From assembly GCA_023407175.1 (NCBI GenBank), contig JAEYMU010000052.1, positions 1 to 64,000 of the forward strand: 64,000 nt of DNA, given 5' to 3'. The notes beneath the pieces are model-generated. The model worked only from the letters and a program-made list of their open reading frames with translations. It ran no database searches and had not been told where the DNA came from. Within the stretch, counting starts at the first letter, position 1. The number at the start of each line of letters is the position of its first letter. The DNA comes from Bacillota bacterium (lineage in GTDB: Bacteria > Bacillota_A > Clostridia > Lachnospirales > Lachnospiraceae). Made by a program: the position numbers and the translations under genes. Positions 43,408 through 52,215 of the stretch are shown here, piece by piece.

Positions 43408-43998
43408 ATGGATATTGAGCTTAAGGCGGTTACCAAGCAATTTGGCACGAAAACGGTACTTAAGGATTTGAATATGATCTTCTCGGAAGGCAGGATTAAT
43501 TGTCTGATGGGAGCTTCGGGCTCCGGCAAGACCACCATTGTCAATCTGCTTACCGGGCTGATTTTGCCGGATCGAGGTGAGATCACAGGTCTCAAGGATA
43601 AAAGCTGCTCTGTCGTATTTCAGGAGGACCGGCTGATTGAGCACTGGAATGCGGTAAAAAATATCCGCCTGGTATGCGGCAGGGATATTACGGCAGAACA
43701 GGTGCTTGAGGAGCTTTCCCGTCTTGGCATAACTGAGGACAGAGAAAAACCGGTCAGGGCTTACAGCGGGGGAATGCGAAGAAGAGTGGCAATTATTCGG
43801 GCGATGCTGGCAAAGGGCAATCTGGTGATACTGGATGAACCCTTTCGTGGCCTGGATACAGATTTGAAGAAAAGTACAATCACTTATATAAAAGAAATGA
43901 CTGACGAAAAAACCGTAATTGTCGTGACGCATGACATAGAGGATGTAAAGCTGCTTGAGGCAAAGCTGCTTACCTTAGTACCACCTTGTGTAAAATAA
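43408..43998 (+). CDS. ABC transporter ATP-binding protein (short, SsuB/ThiZ-like)
   Basis: 196 residues from the ATG at 43408, which has AAGGAGG five bases upstream; a start at 43390 overlaps it. Walker A GASGSGKTT, Q loop SVVFQEDRL, signature YSGGMRRRVAIIRAM, Walker B LVILDEPFRGLD and VVTHD are intact. It is short and lacks a C-terminal regulatory domain. It ends the TM1266-ABC operon. Confidence 0.88.
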   Translation: MDIELKAVTKQFGTKTVLKDLNMIFSEGRINCLMGASGSGKTTIVNLLTGLILPDRGEITGLKDKSCSVVFQEDRLIEHWNAVKNIRLVCGRDITAEQVLEELSRLGITEDREKPVRAYSGGMRRRVAIIRAMLAKGNLVILDEPFRGLDTDLKKSTITYIKEMTDEKTVIVVTHDIEDVKLLEAKLLTLVPPCVK

Positions 43999-44007
43999 GG
44001 AGGCAAA

Positions 44008-44200
44008 ATGAGTCTGTTTCAATTCATTTCAAGTAATACGGAATTACCTCAATTATTTAGTGTCCAAAGGAGATTTCCTGACGGAGCATTAAAAGCTGTG
44101 ATAGATTGTTAAATGTGAAGATAGTGGAGATGCCCCCAAAGTATTAAAAATCTTACCGACGAAAAAGCCTTTTAGCCGCGATAAAATATGTGGATGCTAA
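44008..44200 (+). pseudogene. Remnant of a small gene, frameshifted
   Basis: AAGGAGG and an ATG at 44008 start a clean 34-codon frame (MSLFQFISSNTELPQLF...) that stops at 44112. In the +1 frame from 44114 a further 28 codons read CEDSGDAPKVLKILPTKKPF and stop at 44200. Both parts look protein-like and together suggest one short gene broken by a one-base change and probably also internal loss. I do not recognise the parent. It overlaps the 3' end of the reverse-strand gene by 4 bp. Confidence 0.4.
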
Positions 44201-44754
44201 ATTATCTGTTCAACATTAATTTGCTCCGATGGAATATCTGCGCCATATTTCCATCTACCGGTTAGAGCAATTTTTTGTGCTACAGTTTCGTTTGGCGGGT
44301 AAACATGACATATATATTCATGTGTAACTGTTCCCAATAAAAGTGAGGTTTCCGTAAAAATGCATAGATCCTCTAATGTTTGAGTAGTTTGTATCATATG
44401 ACCATTTTTTAGTTCATTTAAAAATATATCAAAAAAATACTTCTGAAGTATGTTTTGTGTGGAGCGAATGGCTTTATATATGTTTATTTCCGAAAATTGA
44501 TCTCCCAGAGAAAAATCATAGCAGAACCATTTCTGTACTCGAATCTTTTTAACCAAAAACGGCTCTAATTCTTTGGCAAGTTCTACCTCTGTACAAATAT
44601 CCCAGGGCGCTGCAGAAAGCGAGAAGTATGATGCCAAATTAAAGCAAATATCCATAAGAACTTGAAAATTTTCATGCTTTATGGTATTAATACCGTTCTC
44701 GAATTCATAATATGAGCAGCATTCGTCAAACATGGGTTGAATCAAATGATACAT
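44197..44754 (-). CDS. Hypothetical protein, AT-rich
   Basis: 185 residues behind AAGGGG on the minus strand. The sequence is largely helical with aromatic residues (MYHLIQPMFDECCSYYEFENG, ASYFSLSAAPWDICTEVELA) and no signal peptide, membrane segment or recognised motif. The gene is more AT-rich than its neighbours and stands alone in reverse orientation between two plus-strand operons, next to a gene remnant. That context hints at horizontal acquisition. The function is unknown. Confidence 0.6.
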   Translation of the reverse strand: MYHLIQPMFDECCSYYEFENGINTIKHENFQVLMDICFNLASYFSLSAAPWDICTEVELAKELEPFLVKKIRVQKWFCYDFSLGDQFSEINIYKAIRSTQNILQKYFFDIFLNELKNGHMIQTTQTLEDLCIFTETSLLLGTVTHEYICHVYPPNETVAQKIALTGRWKYGADIPSEQINVEQII

Positions 44755-44921
44755 GTTAAATCCCCTTCTTAAATTCGTTATTGTTATATAGTTACTATAT
44801 TAGCTTGCATAGATAGATTATACAAGCCTTTATATTAAAGCGAACCTTTTCTTATTTCCGGACAGGTTTGGCATAAGCTGCATCGAAGAGAGAAAAAATA
44901 ATGGAAATGTACAAGAATATA

Positions 44922-44975
44922 TTGACTTTCTTGCGGGAAGGTCTTATAATTTAATTGTGCAAACGTTTGCACAAT
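44922..44975 (+). promoter_or_regulatory. Promoter and LacI-family operator of the maltodextrin operon
   Basis: TTGACT (44922-44927), a 17-bp spacer and TATAAT (44945-44950). Five bases on lies a perfect palindrome, TTGTGCAAACGTTTGCACAA (44955-44974), one base longer on each side. It overlaps the transcription start, so bound repressor would block initiation. It fits both a MalR-type operator and the catabolite (cre) consensus. Confidence 0.9.
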
Positions 44976-44988
44976 AAGGAGTGAGCAT

Positions 44989-46041
44989 ATGACAGTAACA
45001 ATTAAGGATATTGCAAAGAGAGTGGGGGTATCACCTTCCACCGTATCGCGGGTAATCAACGGAAATAGCAGAATTTCGGATGAAACGACAAAGAAAATCC
45101 AAAGCGTAATGGAGGAGTTGGATTATCATCCTAACAGCCTTGCCAGGAGCTTTGTCAGCGGAGTTACCTACTGCATCGGCCTGGTAATCGATGCCCGGGA
45201 TGAAAATACCTTTGCCAACGCCTTCTTTAACCGAAGCGTATTTGCAATCGAAAAGGTGGTTCAGGAATATGGCTACAGTCTGATTATTACAAACGACAGA
45301 AAGAAGCAGAAGAAATCCATGCTGGAAAATCTGGTTCTGGAGAAGAAGGTGGATGGATTGATCATGCCGTCCTCCATTATAAGGGCCGATCTGATCAAGG
45401 AGTTGAATCAAATAGATTTTCCGTTTATCGTCATGGGAGAACCGCGGGACGAGAAAAGCAGTACGGCCTGGGTTGATGTGGACAATGAGATGGGCAGCAG
45501 CATGGCGGTGGAGCATCTGATTGAACAGGGCTATCGGCGTATTGCTTTTATAACTGAGAAAAGCAATACGGTATTTTCCGGAAAGCGTCTGGCGGGATAC
45601 CTGGCCTGCTTAAAAAAGCATGGCATGGCGCCGGCCCCGGAATTCATCCTGGAGCAGGGGCAGAATACCCTGGAGGACAGTAGGCGTCTGGAAGAGCTGA
45701 TGACCGGTGAAGGACGGCCGGATGCTTTTCTTTGCGGCAATAATATTATCGCATTTAATGTTTTTAAAACATTAAAGAATATAAACTTTAAGATTCCTGA
45801 GGAGATAGGAATTGTAACCTTTGATAATTACCCGATTGCAGAATATACGGACCCGCCCATGACAGTTGTGGATGTGGATACCTATAGCCTGGGTATCCGG
45901 GTAGCGGAGCAATTAATCCATAGAATACAGGGTAATTCCAGCTTCACCAGTCAGAGATATATTCCGACCAAGCTCCTGATCAGGCAATCTTCCATGAAAG
46001 GAGAAGGATGCGTCGATGATAAAAACGGTGGTGCTTCATAA
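44989..46041 (+). CDS. LacI-family transcriptional repressor (MalR-like)
   Basis: 350 residues. The N-terminal helix-turn-helix and hinge are standard (TIKDIAKRVGVSPSTVSRVI, then YHPNSLARSF). The periplasmic-binding-like core has DGLIMPSS, DNEMGSSMAVEHLIEQGYRR and the C-terminal DVDTYSLGIRVAEQLI. It is the first gene of the unit it presumably controls, together with a GH13 enzyme and a sugar importer, so a maltodextrin-responsive repressor is the natural reading. Autoregulation is suggested by the operator just before it. It overlaps the next gene by 26 bp. Confidence 0.9.
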   Translation: MTVTIKDIAKRVGVSPSTVSRVINGNSRISDETTKKIQSVMEELDYHPNSLARSFVSGVTYCIGLVIDARDENTFANAFFNRSVFAIEKVVQEYGYSLIITNDRKKQKKSMLENLVLEKKVDGLIMPSSIIRADLIKELNQIDFPFIVMGEPRDEKSSTAWVDVDNEMGSSMAVEHLIEQGYRRIAFITEKSNTVFSGKRLAGYLACLKKHGMAPAPEFILEQGQNTLEDSRRLEELMTGEGRPDAFLCGNNIIAFNVFKTLKNINFKIPEEIGIVTFDNYPIAEYTDPPMTVVDVDTYSLGIRVAEQLIHRIQGNSSFTSQRYIPTKLLIRQSSMKGEGCVDDKNGGAS

Positions 46042-47863
46042 AAACACCCTGGATTATGTCTATGTGAAGGCAAGAAATAAGCTGGTGCTAAGACTGGAGA
46101 CGGCAAAAAACAGCTTTATCCGGTGCCGGCTTATCTACTGGCCCAGAACGCAGGAAGACAGAGACAAACGCAAAAGCACCGAGCTGGAATTACGGTACCG
46201 GGACAATATGCTGGATTACTATTTTGCGGAAATAGAATTTTCCAAGATAGCCAGGTATACCAAATATTTCTTTGAACTTACGGATAATGAGGGAGAACAG
46301 TATTATTATACGGAATACGAGTTTACAAAAAATTATCCTCAGGATGGGTATTTTGAATATCTGTATGCAAATCCTAACGATGTGATTTCAATTCCGCAAT
46401 GGGCGAAGGGACAGGTTTATTATCAGATTTTTCCTGAACGCTTCAAAAATGGAGACATCTCCAATGACCCGCCGGGCTGTGCTCCCTGGGGGGAGCAACC
46501 AACCAGGGAAAATTATATGGGGGGAGATTTGCGGGGAATCATACAGGAGCTGGATTATATCAAAAGCCTTGGGGTGGATTGTATTTACCTGAACCCCATT
46601 AACAAAGGAGATTTTAATCACAAGTATGCAACCACGGATTATTACCGGGTGGATGAAAGCTTTGGAACAAACGAGGACCTGAAGGAACTGGTGGAGGAAT
46701 GCCATAACCGGGATATGAAGGTGATTTTAGACGGGGTATTCAATCACTGCGGAACCTCCTTTCCGGCTTTTCAGGATGTGCTAAGTAAGCAGGAGGAGTC
46801 GGAGTATCAGGAATGGTTTCATATTACCGGCTTCCCGATGAAGCCCTCCCATAATTCCTACGAATGTGTCGGTGCCTACAAATGGATGCCAAAGCTATGT
46901 ACCTCCAATCCGGAGGTAGTGAATTATATCCTTGATGTAATGGAGTTTTGGATTCAAACAGCGGGAATTGACGGCTGGAGACTTGATGTGGCGGATGAGG
47001 TAGATGCCCAGGTCTGGAGAAATGCCAGAGTATATTTAAAGCAGAAACACCCGCAGATATTATTATTAGGCGAGACCTGGGGCTTTGGACGTAAAATGCT
47101 GCTGGGAGAACAGATGGACAGCGTGATGAATTATATATTCCGTGATGCGATGCTGGACTATTTCGCTTATGAAAGGATAAAGCCGGGAGAACTGAATGAA
47201 AGGCTGAACCATATGCTGGCAGGGTATTATGATGAATATAACCAGGTCATGTATAATTTGCTGGACTCCCACGACACACCCAGGTTTTTATATTGCTGCA
47301 AGGAAAACAAGGCCAAGCTGGAGCTTGCGGTTGCCTTCCAGTTTTTCTTTCCGGGAGCCCCCGCGGTTTATTACGGTGACGAGGTGGGAATTACGGGAGA
47401 CAATGACCCGGATTGCAGAAGAGCCATGATATGGGAGGAAAAGGATCAGGATAAGGATTTACTGGCCTGGTACCGGCAGTTGTCCGAGTTAAGACACAGG
47501 GAACCGGCCATCCGTTACGGAGGCTTTCGCACTCTGGTGGCGGACGATGAACATAATATCTACGGTTTTGAACGTCTTTACGAAAAAGAGAGGATCAAGA
47601 TTATATTTAATAATTCCGGGATATCGGTTGGAACAGATCTTGTTACAGAAACCGGAACGGTATTTAAGAAACAAATCTCCCTGTGTGGGCAGGAGAAAAC
47701 GAGCTTTTCGGATAGCGGTGAAAGAATACATATTGATCTGAAGCCTTATTCCGTTAAGATATTAAAATTTGAGGAGGTAGTTAATTATGAACAAAGCAAA
47801 AAAAATACTGGCAATTTTACTGACAGCCGTTATGTGCCTGGCAGCTCTCACAGCTTGCAGTAA
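46016..47863 (+). CDS. GH13 alpha-glycosidase (neopullulanase/cyclomaltodextrinase type)
   Basis: 615 residues. Residues 1-~120 form a CBM34-like N domain, as in neopullulanase-type enzymes. The barrel carries all GH13 regions: DGVFNHCG, GWRLDVADEV with nucleophile Asp324, LLGETWG with acid Glu353 and LLDSHDTPR with Asp420. The lack of a signal peptide makes it cytosolic, where it would cut imported maltodextrins or cyclodextrins. The 3' end is unusual: after the expected beta-strand end (YSVKILKFEEV) about 26 further codons overlap the start of the binding-protein gene by 77 bp in another frame. Confidence 0.9.
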   Translation: MIKTVVLHKNTLDYVYVKARNKLVLRLETAKNSFIRCRLIYWPRTQEDRDKRKSTELELRYRDNMLDYYFAEIEFSKIARYTKYFFELTDNEGEQYYYTEYEFTKNYPQDGYFEYLYANPNDVISIPQWAKGQVYYQIFPERFKNGDISNDPPGCAPWGEQPTRENYMGGDLRGIIQELDYIKSLGVDCIYLNPINKGDFNHKYATTDYYRVDESFGTNEDLKELVEECHNRDMKVILDGVFNHCGTSFPAFQDVLSKQEESEYQEWFHITGFPMKPSHNSYECVGAYKWMPKLCTSNPEVVNYILDVMEFWIQTAGIDGWRLDVADEVDAQVWRNARVYLKQKHPQILLLGETWGFGRKMLLGEQMDSVMNYIFRDAMLDYFAYERIKPGELNERLNHMLAGYYDEYNQVMYNLLDSHDTPRFLYCCKENKAKLELAVAFQFFFPGAPAVYYGDEVGITGDNDPDCRRAMIWEEKDQDKDLLAWYRQLSELRHREPAIRYGGFRTLVADDEHNIYGFERLYEKERIKIIFNNSGISVGTDLVTETGTVFKKQISLCGQEKTSFSDSGERIHIDLKPYSVKILKFEEVVNYEQSKKNTGNFTDSRYVPGSSHSLQ

Positions 47864-49124
47864 ATCACCAGTAGAATCTGAACCCAGCAATGGCGGGGAA
47901 TCAGCAGCACCAACCGATACAGCTTCAGACGTATCGGAAACAAAGGAAGTAACCATTAACTTTTGGCATCATTACAGTGCACAGTCGGCGGAGAATGACA
48001 CCCTGATGAATGTCCTCATTCCCAAATTCGAGAGTGAGAACCCCGGTATCACGGTCAATGCGGTATCCCATGAATGGGCCGACCTGCATGATAAGATTCT
48101 GGTCAGTGCACAGTCAGATACACTGCCCGATGTGGCAAGACTGGATGCCGCCTGGATACCTGAATTTCAGGCCTCCGGCATTTTGACCTCGCTGGATGAG
48201 TCCATGACCGATTTTAATGACGTGGCACAGACCTTGCTGGAAAGTGCAATGAGTACGGCAAAAATCGGAGATCATTACTATGGTCTTGCCCTGAATACCA
48301 ACACAAAGATACTATTCTATAATGTAAAAGCCCTTGCGGATGCCGGAATAACTCCGCCGGTCACAATGGACGAATTTGTAGCGGATGTGAAAAAGCTGTC
48401 GGGTACGAACGCCAATGGTCAGCAGGTATGGGGCTATGAGGAGCCCGCACTGGCAGGCTGGAATCTCTGCCCGTTCATCTGGAGCTTCGGCGGTGAATTA
48501 TTAAGTCCCGACCAGACCACGGCAAGCGGCTATATTAACAGCGATAAGACGGTGGCTGCAATTCAGACGCTGGCTGACCTTTATAAGGATGGCGGCATTA
48601 CCGGCTGGAACAGCGGTGATATTCCGATGACCGACGGCTTTGGAACCGGACGCTACCTGATGATACTGGAAGGTCCCTGGAAGGTTGCCGAGTTGGCAGG
48701 AGCTTACCCGGATTTTGAATATGACACAGCCGGTATACCCGCTGGTGACGGAGGCTCTGTTTCAGTTCTTGGCGGTGAGGATATCTCTTTATTTAACACC
48801 TCCGCAGATGAAGTAACAAAGGAAGCTGCCTGGAAATTCGCAAGGTTCATGACCAGCGAATATGCACAGGTTGAGATGGCAAAATGCGGTCAAATTCCTG
48901 TAAATAATACTGCTCTGGAAAGCGATACCGTAAAGCAGGCTGATTTTGCTCCCTTTATTGAGGCAATCAAAACCGCCAAATCCAGACCGACGGTCTCCTG
49001 CTGGTCTGAAATCGACAGTGAGCTGACCGCAGCCGTAACCTCGGTTATGAGCGGTGATAAAACAGCAAAAGCTGCCATGGATGAACTTGCGGTTAAGGTA
49101 GATGCATTATTGGCCGGGGAATAA
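47787..49124 (+). CDS. Maltodextrin-type ABC transporter substrate-binding lipoprotein
   Basis: 445 residues. AGGAGG sits 9 bases before the ATG. Lipobox LTACSKSP follows a signal peptide, then a Ser/Thr-rich spacer. The SBP type 1 fold is clear (INFWHHYSAQSAENDTLMN, FESENPGITVNAVSHEW, YGLALNTNTKILFYNVKALA, EGPWKVAEL). With the LacI and GH13 genes, the ligand is probably a maltodextrin or cyclodextrin. A long stem-loop follows the stop codon. The N-terminal 25 codons overlap the GH13 gene. Confidence 0.88.
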   Translation: MNKAKKILAILLTAVMCLAALTACSKSPVESEPSNGGESAAPTDTASDVSETKEVTINFWHHYSAQSAENDTLMNVLIPKFESENPGITVNAVSHEWADLHDKILVSAQSDTLPDVARLDAAWIPEFQASGILTSLDESMTDFNDVAQTLLESAMSTAKIGDHYYGLALNTNTKILFYNVKALADAGITPPVTMDEFVADVKKLSGTNANGQQVWGYEEPALAGWNLCPFIWSFGGELLSPDQTTASGYINSDKTVAAIQTLADLYKDGGITGWNSGDIPMTDGFGTGRYLMILEGPWKVAELAGAYPDFEYDTAGIPAGDGGSVSVLGGEDISLFNTSADEVTKEAAWKFARFMTSEYAQVEMAKCGQIPVNNTALESDTVKQADFAPFIEAIKTAKSRPTVSCWSEIDSELTAAVTSVMSGDKTAKAAMDELAVKVDALLAGE

Positions 49125-49181
49125 CCCCTACTTGCAACAGCCTGTAAGACATGTAGTCGCCGCAGGATAAATCGGATATTT

Positions 49182-49228
49182 TGTGGGCAAAACAGGTGGC
49201 AAAAAACTTGCTGCCGGTTTTGTTCACA
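49182..49228 (+). other. Stem-loop after the sugar-binding lipoprotein gene
   Basis: TGTGGGCAAAAC...GGTGGCAA pairs with TTGCTGCC...GTTTTGTTCACA in a stem of about 21 pairs including several G-T and one mismatch. It lacks a T run. The region 49125-49418 (294 bp) otherwise holds only a second hairpin, GTAAATTTG/CAAATTTAC (49362-49390), and no gene. Confidence 0.55.
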
Positions 49229-49418
49229 GGATAGCCGGACCTGTGTCCCATATAAAATTGAGGCATAAGAACTTACTATAGTATACCAAATAAGATCATA
49301 TTAATCAAGAATATGTTGGCAGCTTATGTTGGCAGCAATGCGAAGAAGCAAGATTTTTGCACGGTAAATTTGTGCTGCCGCTCAAATTTACGGGTTTGCG
49401 GCGGAATGGAGATTTCTT

Positions 49419-50300
49419 ATGAAGAATAAGTCGATAAAAAATAAATTACACATCATGGTGCTTTTACTGCCGGGGCTGCTGATCTTTGGGCTTTTTACAA
49501 TCTATCCGATTATAAAGCTGTTTTTCATAAGCTTTTTTCATTATGATTTCAGCTCCATCTTAAATCAGAAATTTATTGGATTAGAGAACTATCAGGAGGT
49601 CTTAAAGGACGCCTATTTCCAGACAGCCTTTACAAATACCTTGGTTTATACATTTGTTACAGTTCCGGCGCAAATGCTGCTGGGACTCATGGCTGCGCTC
49701 CTGATCCATAATATCGGCCGCTTTAAGGTGGGCTTTCGTGTATTGTATTACCTGCCGGTTATCACCTCCTGGGTTATTGCTTCCCTGGTCTTCAAATATA
49801 TCTTTAATACGGAGGGGCTGCTCAATTATTTTCTTAAGGATGTGATACATCTGACTACCCAGAATATTCACTGGCTGGATACGAGATGGGGCGGGCTTGG
49901 TGTTGCCATGATTCTCGGCTCCTGGAAGGGCATCGGCTGGAATATGGTGGTTTTTCTGGCAGCGCTTCAAACGGTTCCGCTGGAGCTCTATGAGGCGGCC
50001 TCCATCGACGGAGCAGGAGCCTTCCTGCGCTTTCTTCGGGTCACTCTGCCAAGCATCCGGGGAACCATTCTGTTTGCACTGGTTATGCTGACCATTGGCG
50101 GCTTTAATGTATATACCTCCATTAAGATGATAACCGGAGGTGCCCCAAGCCATCAGACAGATACCATATTATCCTGGATGTATTATAAGGCCTTTGGTAC
50201 AGGGGATTTTGGCTATTCCGCGGCCCTGTCCTTCATTACGGCCTTTGTATTAGCCCTGCTTGCCCTGCTGCAATTTCGGCTGATGAAAAACAATAATTGA
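49419..50300 (+). CDS. Sugar ABC transporter permease (MalF/UgpA-like)
   Basis: 293 residues, six membrane helices. LLLPGLLIFGLFTIYPIIKLF at the N terminus and the EAA loop (YEAASIDGAGAFLRFLRVTLP) are standard for carbohydrate importers of the CUT1 class. It pairs with the permease encoded 16 bp downstream. The operon has no ATP-binding gene, so the complex should use a shared MsmK-type ATPase encoded elsewhere. Confidence 0.9.
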   Translation: MKNKSIKNKLHIMVLLLPGLLIFGLFTIYPIIKLFFISFFHYDFSSILNQKFIGLENYQEVLKDAYFQTAFTNTLVYTFVTVPAQMLLGLMAALLIHNIGRFKVGFRVLYYLPVITSWVIASLVFKYIFNTEGLLNYFLKDVIHLTTQNIHWLDTRWGGLGVAMILGSWKGIGWNMVVFLAALQTVPLELYEAASIDGAGAFLRFLRVTLPSIRGTILFALVMLTIGGFNVYTSIKMITGGAPSHQTDTILSWMYYKAFGTGDFGYSAALSFITAFVLALLALLQFRLMKNNN

Positions 50301-50316
50301 CGGAGGTGATGATAAC

Positions 50317-51156
50317 GTGAAGAAGAAGGCTCTGATACAAATGGTACTGTATGCCGTTCTGATTGTATTCGCAGTGCTGTTCACTCTGCCGATGCTTTAT
50401 ATGATCAGCACATCCCTAAAGCCGAACGGCGCCCTGTATGAATTTCCACCCAAATTTTTTCCCACCCTGCAATCCATTACCTTGGAGAATTACGTATATG
50501 TGATCAATCAGGGAAAGTTTTATATTAATTTTTTAAACAGTATCCTTGTCTCTGTATTAACGGTGGCGATTGCCGCTCTGGCAGCCTCGGCCCTGGGCTT
50601 TTGCATCGGAAGGGTCAAGTTTCCCGGAAGAAATCTGCTGTTTTCCTTTATTATACTTACCATGATTGTTCCGGGAATGACATTGATTGTTCCTCAATAC
50701 GAGCTGGCGGTTAAATTAAAGGTAATTAATAAGCTGTTGGGTCTGGTGCCGTTTTATGTGGCCTGGGTAATCCCTTATTCCACCTTTATGATTAAGGGCT
50801 TTGTTGAGAATATCCCAAGGGAATTTGATGAGGCGGTTTATATGGACGGAGGAAGCATTCTGACGGTATTTGCAAAAATTATTCTGCCCTTGGCAAAGCC
50901 GGGAATTGCCTCCATATCCATATTCAATTTTCTTACCGCCTGGGAGGAATTTCCCTGGGCCAATACGGTAATCAATGATAACCTGAAGCGCACCCTTCCC
51001 ATAGCAATTTCCGGATTCTTCGGACAGCACCAGTTTACCCAGTGGGGATATGTCTTCGCCCTGTCCGCCCTAAGCCTGATACCCATTCTGATCGTATTTA
51101 TTTCCTTTCAGAAGTACTTTGTAACCGGTATTACCACCGGCGGAGTGAAGGGCTGA
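50317..51156 (+). CDS. Sugar ABC transporter permease (MalG/UgpE-like)
   Basis: 279 residues from a GTG start behind GGAGGTG. Six membrane helices, FTLPMLYMISTSLKPNGALY near the N terminus and the EAA loop (DEAVYMDGGSILTVFAKIILPL) mark the CUT1 partner permease. It is the last gene of the LacI-GH13-ABC unit. Confidence 0.9.
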   Translation: MKKKALIQMVLYAVLIVFAVLFTLPMLYMISTSLKPNGALYEFPPKFFPTLQSITLENYVYVINQGKFYINFLNSILVSVLTVAIAALAASALGFCIGRVKFPGRNLLFSFIILTMIVPGMTLIVPQYELAVKLKVINKLLGLVPFYVAWVIPYSTFMIKGFVENIPREFDEAVYMDGGSILTVFAKIILPLAKPGIASISIFNFLTAWEEFPWANTVINDNLKRTLPIAISGFFGQHQFTQWGYVFALSALSLIPILIVFISFQKYFVTGITTGGVKG

Positions 51157-51177
51157 AGGATTCCATGAGTCTGTGGG

Positions 51178-51206
51178 TTGTATTTTTTGCCGCTATCGTC
51201 TATAAT
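51178..51206 (+). promoter_or_regulatory. SigA-type promoter of the cytidylate-kinase-like gene
   Basis: TTGTAT (51178-51183), a 17-bp spacer and a consensus TATAAT (51201-51206), 46 bp before the start codon. Confidence 0.65.
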
Positions 51207-51251
51207 ACTGAATAATCAAAGCCGATAATAATTAGAGAGAGGTAAAGATTC

Positions 51252-52052
51252 ATGCATATCACGATAACGGGCAATCTGGGAAGCGGTAAATCTACTGTTT
51301 GCAGGCTGTTAAACGAAAAATATCAATTTGAGGTATATTCCACCGGTAAGGTTCAGCGGGAGCTGGCAAGGAAAATGAATATGACTACCCTGGAGCTGAA
51401 CCAGTTCATGTGCGGCGATAAAAAGTATGATAAAATGATTGATGATGAGACTGCCAGAATTTCTCGGGAAAATAAGGACAAGGATATTATCTTTGATTCC
51501 CGTCTGGCCTGGCATTTTGTTGAATTTTCCTTCAAGGTGTTTATCTCGGTCAGTCTGGGAGAGGCAGCGCAGCGTGTCATGAATGACCAGAGAGGGGCTG
51601 AGGAAAAATATACCTCCCTGGAAGAGGCCAAGAAGCTTCTTGCCGAGCGTGCGGCAACGGAATGTGTCCGTTATAAGGATATTTATGACCTGAATTATAT
51701 GGATTTCTCCAATTATAACCTGATTGTTGACAGCACCTATTGCTTGCCGGAAAAAATTGCTGAAATTATTATAACGGAAGCAAGAAAGTTTTACCTTGAT
51801 AAAGCAGCGGATGTATCGAAAATGCTGGTATCACCCCAAAGACTTGTGAAAAAGGAAGATATCACGGACCGGGACAGAGCAGAGCTGCAAACGCTGATCA
51901 ATGAATATCAGCAGGTGGATTATGCAATCGACTCACTGGTAACGGTAAATAAAAAGGATGACGATTATGAGGTGGTCGGAGGACTGGATCACGCAAAGGC
52001 GGCATTTTTGGCGGACGTGCCCTATGTTCCGATTAATATTTTGAAAAAATGA
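51252..52052 (+). CDS. Cytidylate-kinase-like P-loop protein with C-terminal extension
   Basis: 266 residues. Residues 1-~180 follow the Cmk/AAA_17 pattern: GNLGSGKSTVCRLLNEKY, VYSTGKVQRELA, DDETARISRENKDKDIIFDSRLAWHFV and a basic lid segment (AAQRVMNDQRGAEEKYTSLE). Residues ~190-266 form an added domain (VSPQRLVKKEDITDRDRAEL, then VVGGLDHAKAAFLADVPYVPIN) that canonical Cmk lacks. Lachnospiraceae have many Cmk paralogues; a real CMP-kinase role is doubtful here. The substrate is unknown. It is a single-gene unit with its own promoter and terminator. Confidence 0.7.
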   Translation: MHITITGNLGSGKSTVCRLLNEKYQFEVYSTGKVQRELARKMNMTTLELNQFMCGDKKYDKMIDDETARISRENKDKDIIFDSRLAWHFVEFSFKVFISVSLGEAAQRVMNDQRGAEEKYTSLEEAKKLLAERAATECVRYKDIYDLNYMDFSNYNLIVDSTYCLPEKIAEIIITEARKFYLDKAADVSKMLVSPQRLVKKEDITDRDRAELQTLINEYQQVDYAIDSLVTVNKKDDDYEVVGGLDHAKAAFLADVPYVPINILKK

Positions 52053-52156
52053 CCAATTCATCCATAGATAAATTCCTCTAAACAAGATAATATTAGCTAT
52101 TTAATTGCAAATTATCCCCGAGGATATAAAAAAATATTTGACAGACAATAAGATTA

Positions 52157-52190
52157 AGAGAATTCATGTTATGATGAATTCTCTTTTTTA
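52157..52190 (+). terminator. Rho-independent terminator
   Basis: AGAGAATTCAT and ATGAATTCTCT form a perfect 11-bp stem with a six-base loop, followed by TTTTTT. It ends 26 bp before the YtvI-like gene. Confidence 0.9.
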
Positions 52191-52215
52191 ATCAATGAAA
52201 AATGGGGGTGTTAGA

